A DNA stretch of 64,000 nt from Nectonema munidae. Its lineage: Eukaryota; Nematomorpha; Nectonematoida; Nectonematidae. Position 1 is the stretch's first letter, and each line of letters begins with the position of its first letter. The notes under the pieces were generated by a model. That model saw only the letters and a program-made list of their open reading frames with translations. It had not been told where the DNA came from and did not search any database. Location: contig JAUIRK010000504.1 of the NCBI GenBank assembly GCA_030549495.1, positions 62,001-126,000 on the forward strand, in the 5' to 3' direction. Below, piece after piece: positions 11,126 through 22,152 of this stretch. The position numbers were made by a program, and so were the translations under genes.

Positions 11126-14100
11126 GCTCCCTGTTTGTGCCTGTCTGTGTTTGAGTGCTCACTGTTTGAGCCTTCCTGTGTTTGAGTGCTCCTTGTTTGT
11201 GACTGCCTGTGTTATAGTGCCCCATGTTTGTGCCTGCCTCTGTTTGAGTGCCTCCTGTTGTTTGAGTGCTCCCTGTTTGTGTCTGTCCGTGCTTGAGTGC
11301 CCAATATTTGTGCCTACATGTGTTTGAGTGCCATCTGTTTGTGCCTGCCTGTTTTTGTGTCCTCCTTGCTTGTGCGTTCCTGTATTTGTGTGGCCCCTGT
11401 AGGTGTTTACCTGTTTAAAGTGCTCCCATTTTCTGGCTGAATCTGTTTAAGTGCTACCTGTTTCTGCTTGCATGTATTTAAGTTTTCCATGTTTGTGCCT
11501 GCTTGTGTTTAAATCCTCCCTGTTTATGCCTGCCTGTGTTTGAGTGCTCCGTGTTTGTGCCTGCCTGTGTTTGAGTGCTCCCTGTTTCAACCTGCCTGTG
11601 TTTGAGTGATCCTTATTTGTGTCTGCCTGTGTTATAGTGTCCCATGTTTGAGTCCCTCTTGTTTTTGCCTGCTTGTGCCTTCCTGCGTTTGAATGCCCCT
11701 TGTTAGTGCTTGCCTGTGTTAAAGTACTCCATTTTTGAGCCTGAATCTGTTTAAGTGCTCCCTGTTTGTGACTCCCTGTGTTAAAGTGCCCCATGTTAGT
11801 GCCTGCCTCTGTTTGAGTGCCTCCTTTTGTTTGAGTGCTCTCTGTTTGGGTCTGTCCGTGCTTGAGTGCCCAATATTTGTGCCTGCCTGTGTTTGAGTGC
11901 CATCTGTTTGTGCCTGCCTGTTTTTGTGTCCTCCTTGTTTGTGCGTTCCTGTTTTTGTGTGGCCCCTGTAGGTGTTTACCTGTTTAAAGTGCTCCCATTT
12001 TCTGGCTGAATCTGTTTAAGTGCTACCTGTTTCTGCTTGCATGTATTTAAGTTTTCCATGTTTGTGCCTGCCTGTGTTTAAATCCTCCCTGTTTGTGCCT
12101 GCCTGTGTTTGAGTGCTCCCTGTTTGTGCCTGCCTGTGTTTGAGTGCTCCCTGTTTGAACCTGCCTGTGTTTGAGTGCTCCTTATTTGTGTCTGCCTGTG
12201 TTATAGTGTCCCATGTTTGAGTCCCTCTTGTTTTTGCCTGCTTGTGCCTTCCTGCGTTTGAATGCCCCTTGTTAGTGCTTGCCTGTGTTAAAGTACTCCC
12301 TTTTTGAGCCTGAATCTGTTTAAGTGCTCCCTGTTTGTGAGTGCCTGTGTTATAGTGCCCAATGTTTGTGCCTGCCTCTGTTTGAGTGCCTCCTGTTGTT
12401 TGAGTGCTCCCTGTTTGTGTCTGTCCGTGCTTGAGTGTCCAATATTTGTGCCTGCCTGTGTTTGTGCCTGCCTGTGTTTGTGTCCTCCTTGTTTGTGCGT
12501 TCCTATTTTTATGTGGCCCCTGTAGGTGTTTACCTGTTTTAAAGTGCTCCCTTTTTCTGGCTGAATCTGTTTAAGTGCTACCTGTTTGTTCTTGCATGTG
12601 TTTAAGTTTTCCCTATTTGTGCCTGCCTGTGTTTAAATCCTCCCTGTTTGTGCCTGCCTGTGTTTGAGTGCTCGCTGTTTGTGCCTGCCTGTGTTTGAGT
12701 GCTCCCTGTTTCAACCTGCCTGTGTTTGAGTGCTCCTTATTTGTGTCTGCCTGTGTTATAGTGTCCCATGTTTGAGTCCCTCTTGTTTTTGCTTGTTTGT
12801 GCCTTCCTGTGTTTGAATGCTCCTTGTTGGTGCTTGCCTGTGTTAAAGTACTCCCTTTTTGAGCCTGAATCTGTTTAAGTGCTCCCTGTTTGTGAGTGCC
12901 TGTGTTATAGTGCCCCATGTTTGTGCCTGCCTCTGTTTGAGTGCCTCCTGTTGTTTGAGTGCTCCCTGTTTGTGTCTGTCCGTGCTTGAGTGCCCAATAT
13001 TTGTGCCTGCCTGTGTTTGAGTACCTTCTGTTTGTGCCTGCCTGTGTTTGTGTCCTCCTTGTTTGTGTGTTCCTGTTTTTGTGTGGCCCCTGTAGGTGTT
13101 TACCTGTTTTAAAGTGCTCCCTTTTTCTGGCTGAATCTGTTTTAGTGCTACCTGTTTGTGCTTAAATGTGTTTAAGTTTTCACTGTTTGTGCCTGCCTGT
13201 GTTTAAATCCTCCCTGTTTGTGCCTGCCTGTGTTTGAGTGCTCCCTGTTTGTGCCTGCCTGTGTTTGAGTGCTCCCTGTTTGAACCTGCCTGTGTTTGAG
13301 TGCTCCTTATTTGTGTCTGCCTGTGTTATAGTGTCCCATGTTTGAGTCCCTCTTGTTTTTGCTTGCTTGTGCCTTCCTGTGTTTGAATGCCCCTTGTTGG
13401 TGCTTGCCTGTGTTAAAGTACTCCCTTTTTGAGCCTGAATCTGTTTAAGTGCTCCCTGTTTGTGAGTGCCTGTGTTATAGTGCCCAATGTTTGTGCCTGC
13501 CTCTGTTTGAGTGCCTCCTGTTGTTTGAGTGCTCCCTGTTTGTGTCTGTCCGTGCTTGAGTGTCCAATATTTGTGCCTGCCTGTGTTTGTGTCCTCCTTG
13601 TTTGTGCGTTCCTATTTTTATGTGGCCCCTGTAGGTGTTTACCTGTTTTAAAGTGCTCCCTTTTTCTGGCTGAATCTGTTTAAGTGCTACCTGTTTGTGC
13701 TTGCATGTGTTTAAGTTTTCCCTGTTTGTGCCTGGCTGTGTTTAAATCCTCCCTGTTTGTGCCTGCATGTGTTTGAGTGCTCCCTGTTTGTGTCTGCCTG
13801 TGTTTGAGTGCTCCCTGTTTGAGCCTTCCTGTGTTTGAGTGCTCCTTGTTTGTGACTCCCTGTGTTATAGTGCCCCATGTTTGTGCCTGCCTCTGTTTGA
13901 GTGCCTCCTGTTTTTTGAGTGCTCCCTGTTTGTGTCTGTCCGTGCTTGAGTGCCAAATATTTGTGCCTACCTGTGTTTGAGTGCCTTCTGTTTGTGCCTG
14001 CCTGTGTTTGTGTCCTCCTTGTTTGTGCTTTCCTGTTTTTGTTTGGCCGCTGTAGGTGTTTACCTGTTTTAAAGTGCTCCCTTTTTCTGGCTGAATCTGT

Positions 14101-14400
14101 TTAAGTGCTACCTGTTTGTGCTTAAATGTGTTTATGTTTTCCCTGTTTGTGCCTGCCTGTGTTTAAATCCTCCCTGTTTGTGCCTGCCTGTGTTTGAGTG
14201 CTCCCTGTTTGAACCTGCCTGTGTTTGAGTGCTCCTTATTTGTGTCTGCCTGTGTTATATTGTCCCATGTTTGAGTCCCTCTTGTTTTTGCCTGCTTGTG
14301 GCTTCCTGTGTTTGAATGCCCCTTGTTGGTGCTTGCCTGTGTTAAAGTACTCCCCTTTTGAGCCTGAATCTGTTTAAGTGCTCCCTGTTTGTGCCTGCCT
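11125..14400. repeat. Higher-order repeat block B
   Basis: This block has the same ~550-570 bp higher-order unit as block A. The CCCAATATTT/TCCAATATTT/CCAAATATTT marker lies near 11301, 11869, 12440, 12991, 13562 and 13951. The stretch 12240-13150 is nearly identical to 3990-4900 (offset about 8250), including the shared variants GTCCAATATTT and CCTATTTTTATGTGGC. This shows recent block-wise copying within the array. Confidence 0.85.
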
Positions 14401-14499
14401 GTTTTTAATTCCACCCTGTTTGTATCTGCGTATGTTGGGTTTTCCCTGTTTGAGCCCTTGTTTGAACCTGCCTGCGTTTGAATGCTCCGTATTGGTGTC

Positions 14500-15470
14500 T
14501 GCCTATGTTATAGTGCCCCATGTTTGAGTGCCTCCTGTTTATGTCTGATTGTGTTTGAATGCCCCCTGTTGGTGTTTGCCTGTGTTAAAGTGCTCTCTTT
14601 TTGTGTCTGTCTCTGTTTAAGTGCTCCCTGTTTGTGCCTGCCTGTGTTTAAGTCAACCCTGGTTGTGCCTGGGTGTGTTGGGTTCTCCCTGTTTGTGTGC
14701 CTGCCTGTGTTTAAGTGCTCCTTGTTTCTGCTTGACTATTGTTTAAGTCCTACATGTGTTTAAGTGCTCCTTGTTTGTGCCTGCCTGTGTTTGGGTGCTC
14801 CCTGTTGATAGAGTGCTCGTTGTTTGTTCCTGCCTGTGTTTGAGTGCTCCCTATTTTGCCTGTGTGTGTTTGAGTGCTCTCTGTTGGTACTTGACTGTGT
14901 TCCCTTTTTGTGCCTAAATCTGTTTAAGTGCTTGTATGTGGTTAAGTCCACCCAGTTTGTGCCTGCCTGTGTCGGGTGCTCGCTGTGTTTGAGTGCCTGC
15001 ATGTGTTTAAGTGCTCCCTTTTCTCCTTGCCCTCGTTGTTTGTCTGACTGTGTTTGGATGCTCCCTGTTGATTTAGTGCTATTTGTTTGTTAATGCCTGT
15101 GTTTGAGTGCTCTCTGTTTGTAACTGCCTGCGTTTGAGTGTTACCTGTTTGCGCCTGCCTGTGTCTAAGTGCCCTGTCGCTGTTTGTGCCTGCCTGTGTC
15201 TAAGTGCCCTGTCGCTGTTTGTGCCTGCCTGTGTTTAATTCCACATTGTTCGTGCTTTCATATGTTGGGTTCTCCCTATTTGAGTGCTCCCTGTTTCTGC
15301 TTGCTTATTGTTTAAGTCCTACCTGTGTTTAATTGCCCCTTCTTTGGGTGCTCCCTGTTGATTGAGTGCTCGTCATTTGTTCTTGCCTGTTTGAGCGCTC
15401 CCTGTTTTTACCTGTATGTGCTTCCTGTGTTGGTGCTTGCCTGTGTTAAAGTGCTCCCTTTTTGTCCCTG
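14500..15470. repeat. Satellite edge block, copy 3 (diverged)
   Basis: This is the third irregular block, related to 9850-11125 and 1-885 but with more substitutions. It shares the rare monomers GTTAAGTCCACCCAG and GTGTCGGGTGCTCGC. It includes a small perfect duplication of CTAAGTGCCCTGTCGCTG near 15155-15210. It leads into the irregular right shoulder of the array. Confidence 0.7.
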
Positions 15471-15881
15471 AATCTGTTTAAGTGCTCCCTGTGTTTGAGT
15501 GCTCCTTATGTGTGCCTGCCTGTGTTATAGTGCCCCATTTTTGTGCCTACTGTTTTTGCCTTCCTGTTGTTTAAGTGCTCCCTGTGTTTTAGAACCCCGT
15601 ATTTGTGCCTGCCTGTTGTTTAAGTGCTTCCTATTTGTGTCTGCCTGTGTTTGAGTCCTCCTTGTTTGTGCGTTCCTGTGTTTGAGTGCCTGCCTGTGTT
15701 TAAGTGTTCCCTGTTTCTGCTTGCCTATTGTTTAAGTCCTAGCTGTGTTTAAGTGCTCCTTGTATGTACCTGACTATGTTTGGGTGCTCCCTGTTGATTG
15801 AGTGCCCGTTGTTTGTACCTGCCTGTGTTTGAGTGCTCCTGTTTTGCCTGTATGTGTTTGAGTGCTTCCTGTGTTTAAGTC

Positions 15882-16050
15882 CACCCTGTTTGTGTCTGCC
15901 TGCCTCCTGTTGTTTAAGTGCACCCTGTTTGTGTCTGCCTGCCTCCTGTTGTTTAAGTGCACCCTGTTTGTGTCTGCCTGCCTCCTGTTGTTTAAGTGCA
16001 CCCTGTTTGTGTCTGCCTGCCTCCTGTTGTTTAAGTGCACCCTGTTTGTG
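15882..16050. repeat. 39-bp perfect tandem repeat
   Basis: Four complete identical 39-bp units begin at 15882, 15921, 15960 and 15999 and are followed by a partial fifth. Each starts CACCCTGTTTGTGTCTGCC and ends TGTTGTTTAAGTG. The unit appears to be one satellite monomer fused to part of a second. Since 39 is a multiple of 3, the frame is kept, giving 13-residue peptide repeats on both strands, but nothing suggests expression. Perfect identity points to very recent amplification. Confidence 0.95.
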
Positions 16051-16476
16051 TATGCCTGTATTATAGTGCCTGCCTCTATTTGAATGTCTCCTGTTTAAGT
16101 GCTCGCTGTTTGTGTCTGCCTGTGTTTAAGTCCTCCTTGTTTGTGCGTTCCTGTGTTTGAGTCCCCCTGTTGGTGCCTGCTTGTGTTTAAGTGCTCCCTG
16201 TTTATGCTTGCCTATTGTTTAAGTCCTACCTGGGTTTAATTGTTTCTTGCGTGCCTGACCGTGTTTGGATGCTCCCTGTTGATTGAGTGCTCGTCGTTTG
16301 TTCCTGCCTGTGTTCGAGTGCTCCCTGTTTTTGCCTGTATATGCTTGATTACTTCCTGCTTGTGTCTTCAGCTTGTGTTAAAGTGCTCCCTTTTTATGCC
16401 TGAATCTGTTTAAGTGCTCCCTGTTTATGCCTGCCCCCTGTTGGTGCTTGTTTGTGTTAAAGTGCAACCTTTTTGT

Positions 16477-17590
16477 GGTACTTTCCTGTTATCGCCCCAC
16501 CACCCATCGCTCTTCTACCAATTGTTTTAATCCAACCTACATTAAACTTACTATATATCATTAATCAAAACCTTTTTCATAGAAAAAAAAAGCCCATAAA
16601 TGGAAAATTTAAAGAAATTGATTCGAAAACTTGACAACGAAGAAAAATGCATCACCTACCTAAAAGAGCGTGGAATCATGAAGTTGGAGCGGAAATGTGC
16701 AAATGGACACCGGATGAATCTTGTTTTGGAGGAGGAAACAAGAACAGATGGCGCTGTGCCAAAAGGGAATGCAGAAAGGAGTGCGAATGAATAATTGGTT
16801 TGCTGGATCAAGGCTCCCTTACGAGGACATCATTCTTTTCATTTATTCATGGGCCTATGAGCTGACTTCAATAAAATATTGCGAAAGAGAACTTGGAATG
16901 AATAAAAACACAACGGTTGACTGGAGAAACTACATGATGGAGGTATGTCTTTGGAAGCTTCTTAGAAAATCTGTTGTAATTGGAGGTCCGCGTATGCATG
17001 TGGAGATCGATGAAGCACTGTTTGCCAAGAGGAAAAATCATGTTGGTCGAATCCTTCCACAACAATGGGTGTTCGGAGGAATTTGCATTGAAACCAATGA
17101 AGTATTCATGGTGAATGTTCCAAATCGTTCAGCAGCTACACTATTGCCACTCATCAATCAATACATACGTCCCGGAACGACTATTTTCCGATGAGGAGCG
17201 TGCCTATCGTACAATTAATGATGAAGGTATTAAAGGGGTGCCAAATTACCGACATCAGACAGTAAATCACAGCCGTAATTTTGTGGATCCCAAAACCAGT
17301 GTCCATAATTAACATATTGAGCGTGTGTGGCTTTCTGCAAAGGTAAGAAACAAGAGGCAATGTGGAACTAATCGAGAGATGCTATCTGGATATTTAGCTG
17401 AGTTTCTTTGGCGTCATTCATCTTCGATTATATATGATGGTAATATGTTTGATGCGATTCTTTTTGATATGGTTGAATTTTATCCACCTACAGATTAAAA
17501 GATTTTTCACTTATTTTTTTAATACATTTGTGTACTTTAATACATGTTTTATAACATTTTGGGCTGGTGGGGCGATAACAGGAAAGTACC
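16477..17590 (+). mobile_element. Merlin-type DNA transposon inserted in the satellite
   Basis: A 1114-bp element bounded by perfect 26-bp terminal inverted repeats (16477-16502 and 17565-17590), beginning GGTACTTTCCTG and continuing to CCCCACCA. The 8-bp direct repeat CTTTTTGT flanks it at 16469-16476 and 17591-17598, as expected for the Merlin superfamily (8-9 bp duplications). Satellite monomers lie on both sides, so it jumped into the array after the array formed. The intact ends and duplication suggest a fairly recent insertion, yet its transposase is broken. Confidence 0.95.
16600..17498 (+). pseudogene. Merlin (ISXO2/IS1016-like) transposase, frameshifted
   Basis: This encodes the DDE transposase of a Merlin element. 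Starting from ATG 16600, an N-terminal zinc-ribbon-like region (C-ANGH, then WRC--KREC) leads into the ISXO2-like catalytic core: HVEIDEALFAKRK with the first Asp, QQWVFGGI, PGTTIFSDE with the second Asp, VNHSRNFVDP, and HIERVW with the last acidic residue. It ends near FYPPTD at 17498. The full length would be about 300 residues, normal for the family. The frame changes twice between about 16750 and 16800, once near 17190, and has one in-frame TAA at 17310-17312. It is therefore a dead copy, probably mobilised by enzyme from elsewhere. Confidence 0.9.
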
Positions 17591-17598
17591 CTTTTTGT

Positions 17599-17668
17599 GA
17601 CTGAATCTGTTTAATTGCTCCATTTGTGCCTGAATGTGTTTAGGTGTCCCCTGTTTGTGCCTGCATGT
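17599..17668. repeat. Right remnant of the satellite array
   Basis: About two diverged monomers (GACTGAATCTGTTTAATTGC, then TGTTTGTGCCTGCATG) continue the array beyond the Merlin insertion and end abruptly near 17668 in ordinary AT-rich DNA. This is the true right edge of the satellite. Confidence 0.85.
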
Positions 17669-20600
17669 TTATTCAAAGATTATTCGTACTGAAAAGATAA
17701 TGGGTTCGTCCCGTAAATTGTTACCACTGTAAACATTATTGGTACACCTAATAATTATTGATATCCCACAGAAGGATCATTAGTAGATATAAAGATGAAT
17801 ATTACACGAAAAGATATGATAATTTACATAATAAATGAATTAGCAAATTAGATCCAAATTAGTGGACAATATAAAATAAAATGAGAATTTATCGTTAACT
17901 ATATAAAATCTTAATCAAAAGTAAATAGATGTGTTTATTTAAATTAAAAATAAATTTGTACAAATCTAATGAAATCTTTTAAAACCTAATAATTAAAATT
18001 TTAAAGTAATACAATTAAGAAAAAATTTTTTAACTAAATAACTTAGTTTAAAGAAAATAGACTATTATTAACACCTTACATATTTAAAAATTATCTATAG
18101 TGGTTATCTTTTATAGAAATCATAATATTAATTACTAATAAAATAAAAACCCTGTTTTATTAAAAATATAAATTTAAAATAGTAACAAACAAACTAATTA
18201 TCTTTCTTGTAAGAAAGAAAGAATTTATTGGAAAAAATGTACAATTTAGAATAAAAAATTACAGTAGTTGAGCACACTGAGGAATAATTAAAGCTTGAGA
18301 AGGGTCTTTCTCAAGAATTTCTTTCTTTCTTCCTTTTTTCTCAAGAATTTCTTTCTTTCTTTTTTCTCAAGAAATTTCTTGAGAAGGGTAGGTATAAAAT
18401 AAGTTGCAAAAGTAAAGCCTTGAGTTTTGAAAAGTGAAAATTTGTCCTTTATTTTTGTTAACTCAATGTCAATAATGTCCATGCGAACAAATTTATAAAA
18501 TATTTAAAATATATTTTAATTTTTCAAAAATATTTAGTAAAATTTTTAATTTCTTTAAAATTAAAAAGCATATTTCTTTCTCTTTTGTTTTTAACAATGC
18601 TCTATATTTAAAATATGAATTAAAATATATATTACAAAAAATTGTAAGTTCTCTTGTATTTGATCATTATCACATAGCATACACTGTGTGAAAGATGAGC
18701 ATAAGATGAGGCTTATACAAAAAAGACCTGTCATTGAATAGTACGGGGACTGCTTAAAATATGAGAAAATCAATTGAAAAAACAAAAAAGCTATTACATT
18801 ACATCAAGCCCCTACATACATGGCTTGTTCGGTGATGCGAATCTTATGAAAGAAATAACAGGACGAGTGATAATAGCACATGTGCATAACAAAGATATTA
18901 TAAGGAATAAAATATAGCCTAGAAGTTACAAAAATATAAGTTCACTTGTTTGCAATTTACATTTGTCGAGTAGAGTATGTTATCTGTTGCAGTCTTACTC
19001 TTCCGCTAATAAAGCAAACAAAAAAGCTTCAAAAATAAATTTATAAAATGAATATTTGTAGTTGAAATGTAGATGTAACCTGTACTCGGGGAAGTTTACA
19101 AAACGATTCCTAACAAATATTTTTTTTGTAATAAAACATTAAATTTAACAACGAAAAGGTTGTAAAGAATATTTTTGGACAAAGTATGTGTATTTCTTGA
19201 TTTAATATGTGATTTAGGATGAGGTTTATCAATTGCAACATAAAAATTAAGCAAGATCCTTGCAAATATATATGCCACATTCACTACACCTTCTTGTTCG
19301 ACTTTTTTAGGCTAACAATTAGTCGAAAAGCGCTGACCTTTAACAGTGGGTGTTGCCGTTGGTTCACCAGTTTCGGTCAAACCTTAAAAAGAAAGTAGAT
19401 TTCGAGTAGATATTGCGAGTAAATGAACTTTTGCTTCTGATTTTCATAGACCTTTTAGCTAGAGCTAAGCTAGATGCTTAATAAAGCTATTCCTGCCCAT
19501 TTTGCAACAGATGGGTAAGAAGCACTTCGATTAGCTTTCATAATTAACCAGCTGTTATTAGCAGCAATGCAGAGAAAATTTGTAAAAATCGCTATTAGCC
19601 ATCATCTCGAAGCCTTATATATAACAGCTAAAATTTCGAAGCCTCCTTTTGAAAACGTTTACCCCAGGCGTATATTTGTTATAGTTCACATCAGGGAAAA
19701 AAATCTAAACCAATTTCTAACAAGGATTAGAAAGATGAAGTGGATGGAACAAAAAAGTTTCAATACACAAATGGTATGCTTTCAGTCAGAACCCTGTATT
19801 TACTGACCTTGTTTTCCTCATCAAAATAATCTCGCTGTATTGCATTCTTTTTCAAAGCAAAGTGTATTTGTTTCAAGTATTGGAAGCATTCATATGTTGA
19901 AAATTTTAAGTAAAATTTTTGTCCTTGAAACCAATGAGAAAGCCATTTTTCAACTTACAATTTAAAATCAGGCACACAGCATCCCAGATGTATAAGTAGA
20001 AAATCGGGATAACAATCGCGTTATCAATATTTTCTGAAGATATGGCATGACCATATGGCAAATAATTCATTCAAAGCAGATAAACAGTAGTATTTTGGTA
20101 TTTGTTATGTTATAAAAATAAATTTAGTGCAGTAAATGGGATAAACAGCATAGATAAATGTCAAAGTGGTTATATTAATGTTTTGTTTTAATTAAATAGA
20201 GATTACTTATTTAAACTTACTTTTTTTACTAATTTAAAATAATTTTTTTTAATTATATTTTCCTTTTTGAAAGAAATTTTCTTTGACTTTTAAAGATTTC
20301 AATAAATGAATTCAAGCAAGGTATAATAACTAAAATGCTAATGTAAGTGAGATTTGGGTGTAGAAGAGGAGTATCAATAACATATAATCATAATAATCAC
20401 GGAAGTTCATTTCTACAACTACAGCTATATATAAATATACATAGGCATTATGTATTTTTTGTTTTCATATACTTATTAATAAATAATATAAAAATATACG
20501 ATTTACACACGGTATACAAATATTCGTTTAAGAATTTATATAAAATGCTAAAAAAAATTGGAAAAACCCGCGTTTTTTGAAAAATCCATAATAAAGTTTT

Positions 20601-21994
20601 TTTTCTCTAGCAATCAAGATACTCCTTCTCTATCTCTACCCCTTTCCAATATTTCAAAAAAGTGAAATCTTTTATCAAGTGGAAACTATCGCAATTTCCT
20701 TTCATTAATTCGCATCTTTGTCTCTGATACAAGTGTATAGTAATCAAAACATCAAAGAGATACGAAAAAATTTATTTAAAATAGTGATTAATATTTAACA
20801 ATTTAGATCTATTAATATGAAACTTTCATTTACTTTTATAATTAAATCAAAAAATTTTAATCACAAATAAATTTTTCTGCTTTAAAGTTATCCTTTATTT
20901 TAAATAAATAAAGTAAAATCATATATTGTTTTCATTAATAAAAAAATAATTAAAGTATTTTGCATATTTGATCAGATATGAAAAAAAAAAATTTATAGTT
21001 TTAAAAAAATATATATTAAAGTCCGCTCAAGTGCTGAGTGGGAGGGGGGGGGGGCTCAAAGTGCCACCTATTTTTCTGAGATATTAAAAAGTTTTTATAA
21101 ATATTTTTAATTTTACATATATATTTCAACTATGCTGAATTCAGTGGTTATGTCTATTTTTTTTTTATCAAATCTGTTAAAAAATTATTTATGCAGCTCA
21201 TCTCAAAAAGAAATTTTTTATCTAATACATCAATTACATATGCATCTATATAAATTGATAGAAAATTATATAAACATCATGAGTTGGGTAAGAAGTACAA
21301 TCAAATTATATAACAAATGATAGTAAGTAAAATAATGGAGAGATTTATTTCAACTCGTATAATTCATTAAAAATGAAGAGTTTAGCTGCTTTTTTTTTAT
21401 CGAAAAGAGGGAACTGTAGGAGAACAAAAGTATTATAGAATTTACACACTTACTAACTTTGTATGAGATTGGTTGCTTCGATGAAATAAACTACGATACT
21501 CGTGGTAAATTTTGTGCCAAATTCTCAATAATAATTTGCGACCAAATTCACAGGTGAATTTAAATTTCACAGGAGAACTATAAATAGGCTGAACTAAACC
21601 ACAAACGAACTTCATCTGAAAATGCCTAAATTTAGGTAATATATATCCTTGATTTTTTAAAAGTTGCCGCTTAATTGATTTTCGGCAGATGATCTAGTTA
21701 TTGAAACGTACGTTTATTACAAACTGATTAAAGTGGTGCTTGTTATTCCTAATCATAACATTTCTATCATCCGTCCAGGCAAGTAAGATTTTCTCCTCTT
21801 GTATGCAGAGCGCGCGCTAAATATATTTTAATATGAGTGGAGGGGTGGTCTGGCAACTCAATCGGGAAGACGAAAACTCTTAATGCTTACCATATTACTA
21901 CTATATACACATAAATACATGATTTTAGCATATCATTATGTACTATCTTTAGATCTTTCGATTGAAATGAAATTTCGAATATCTATAGAGATTA
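17669..21994. other. AT-rich DNA without recognisable gene
   Basis: I see no gene, RNA or transposon that I can support in this stretch. Open frames are short and lack family motifs. Minor features are T/C-rich repeats with a palindrome at 18310-18390 and an 11-G run at 21044-21054. Poly-A and poly-T tracts are frequent. Confidence 0.6.
18310..18390. repeat. CTTT-rich 30-bp repeat with palindrome
   Basis: A 22-bp word starting CTCAAGAATTTC followed by CTTT repeats occurs at 18310 and 18340 (30-bp spacing). It is followed by the perfect 18-bp palindrome CTCAAGAAATTTCTTGAG at 18366-18383. GAGAAGGG occurs on the outer side at each end. Confidence 0.8.
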
Positions 21995-22152
21995 GTTATA
22001 ACCAGGGCGAACAAATGACCTTATTTTACAAAAAATATGACTTTTCGAAACTGAAAATATGACTTTTAGTAACAAAATATGACCTAAAAACTTTTTTCCA
22101 TCATAATAGCTATTTTTGTAATGAAATAAGATTTATTAGTGAAAAAAATAAA

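Larger units (their letters stand above)
1..16476. repeat. 31-bp satellite array (left end beyond window)
   Basis: A continuous tandem array. The commonest monomer runs from one GTGCCTGCC to the next, 31 bp, with the core TGTTTGAGTGCTCCCTGTTT. Variants swap GAG for TAA (TTTAAGT), or carry TTATAGTGCCCCATG, TTAAAGTGCTCCC and similar changes. The plus strand is poor in A. Because 31 is not a multiple of 3 and the monomer has few stops, both strands show many 60-130 residue open frames of cysteine/leucine-rich (plus) or Gln/Thr/His-rich (minus) repeats. These are by-products of the repeat, not genes. The array continues for about 70 bp beyond a Merlin insertion. Confidence 0.97.

Noticed and set aside
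1-16476. Many 60-130 residue open frames in the satellite, Cys/Leu-rich on the plus strand and Gln/Thr-rich on the minus strand
   Set aside because: They follow from a stop-poor 31-bp tandem repeat. They share no start context, splice sites or family motifs.
1-16476. CRISPR array or prokaryotic repeat
   Set aside because: The repeats are contiguous without unique spacers, and the surrounding DNA is eukaryotic.
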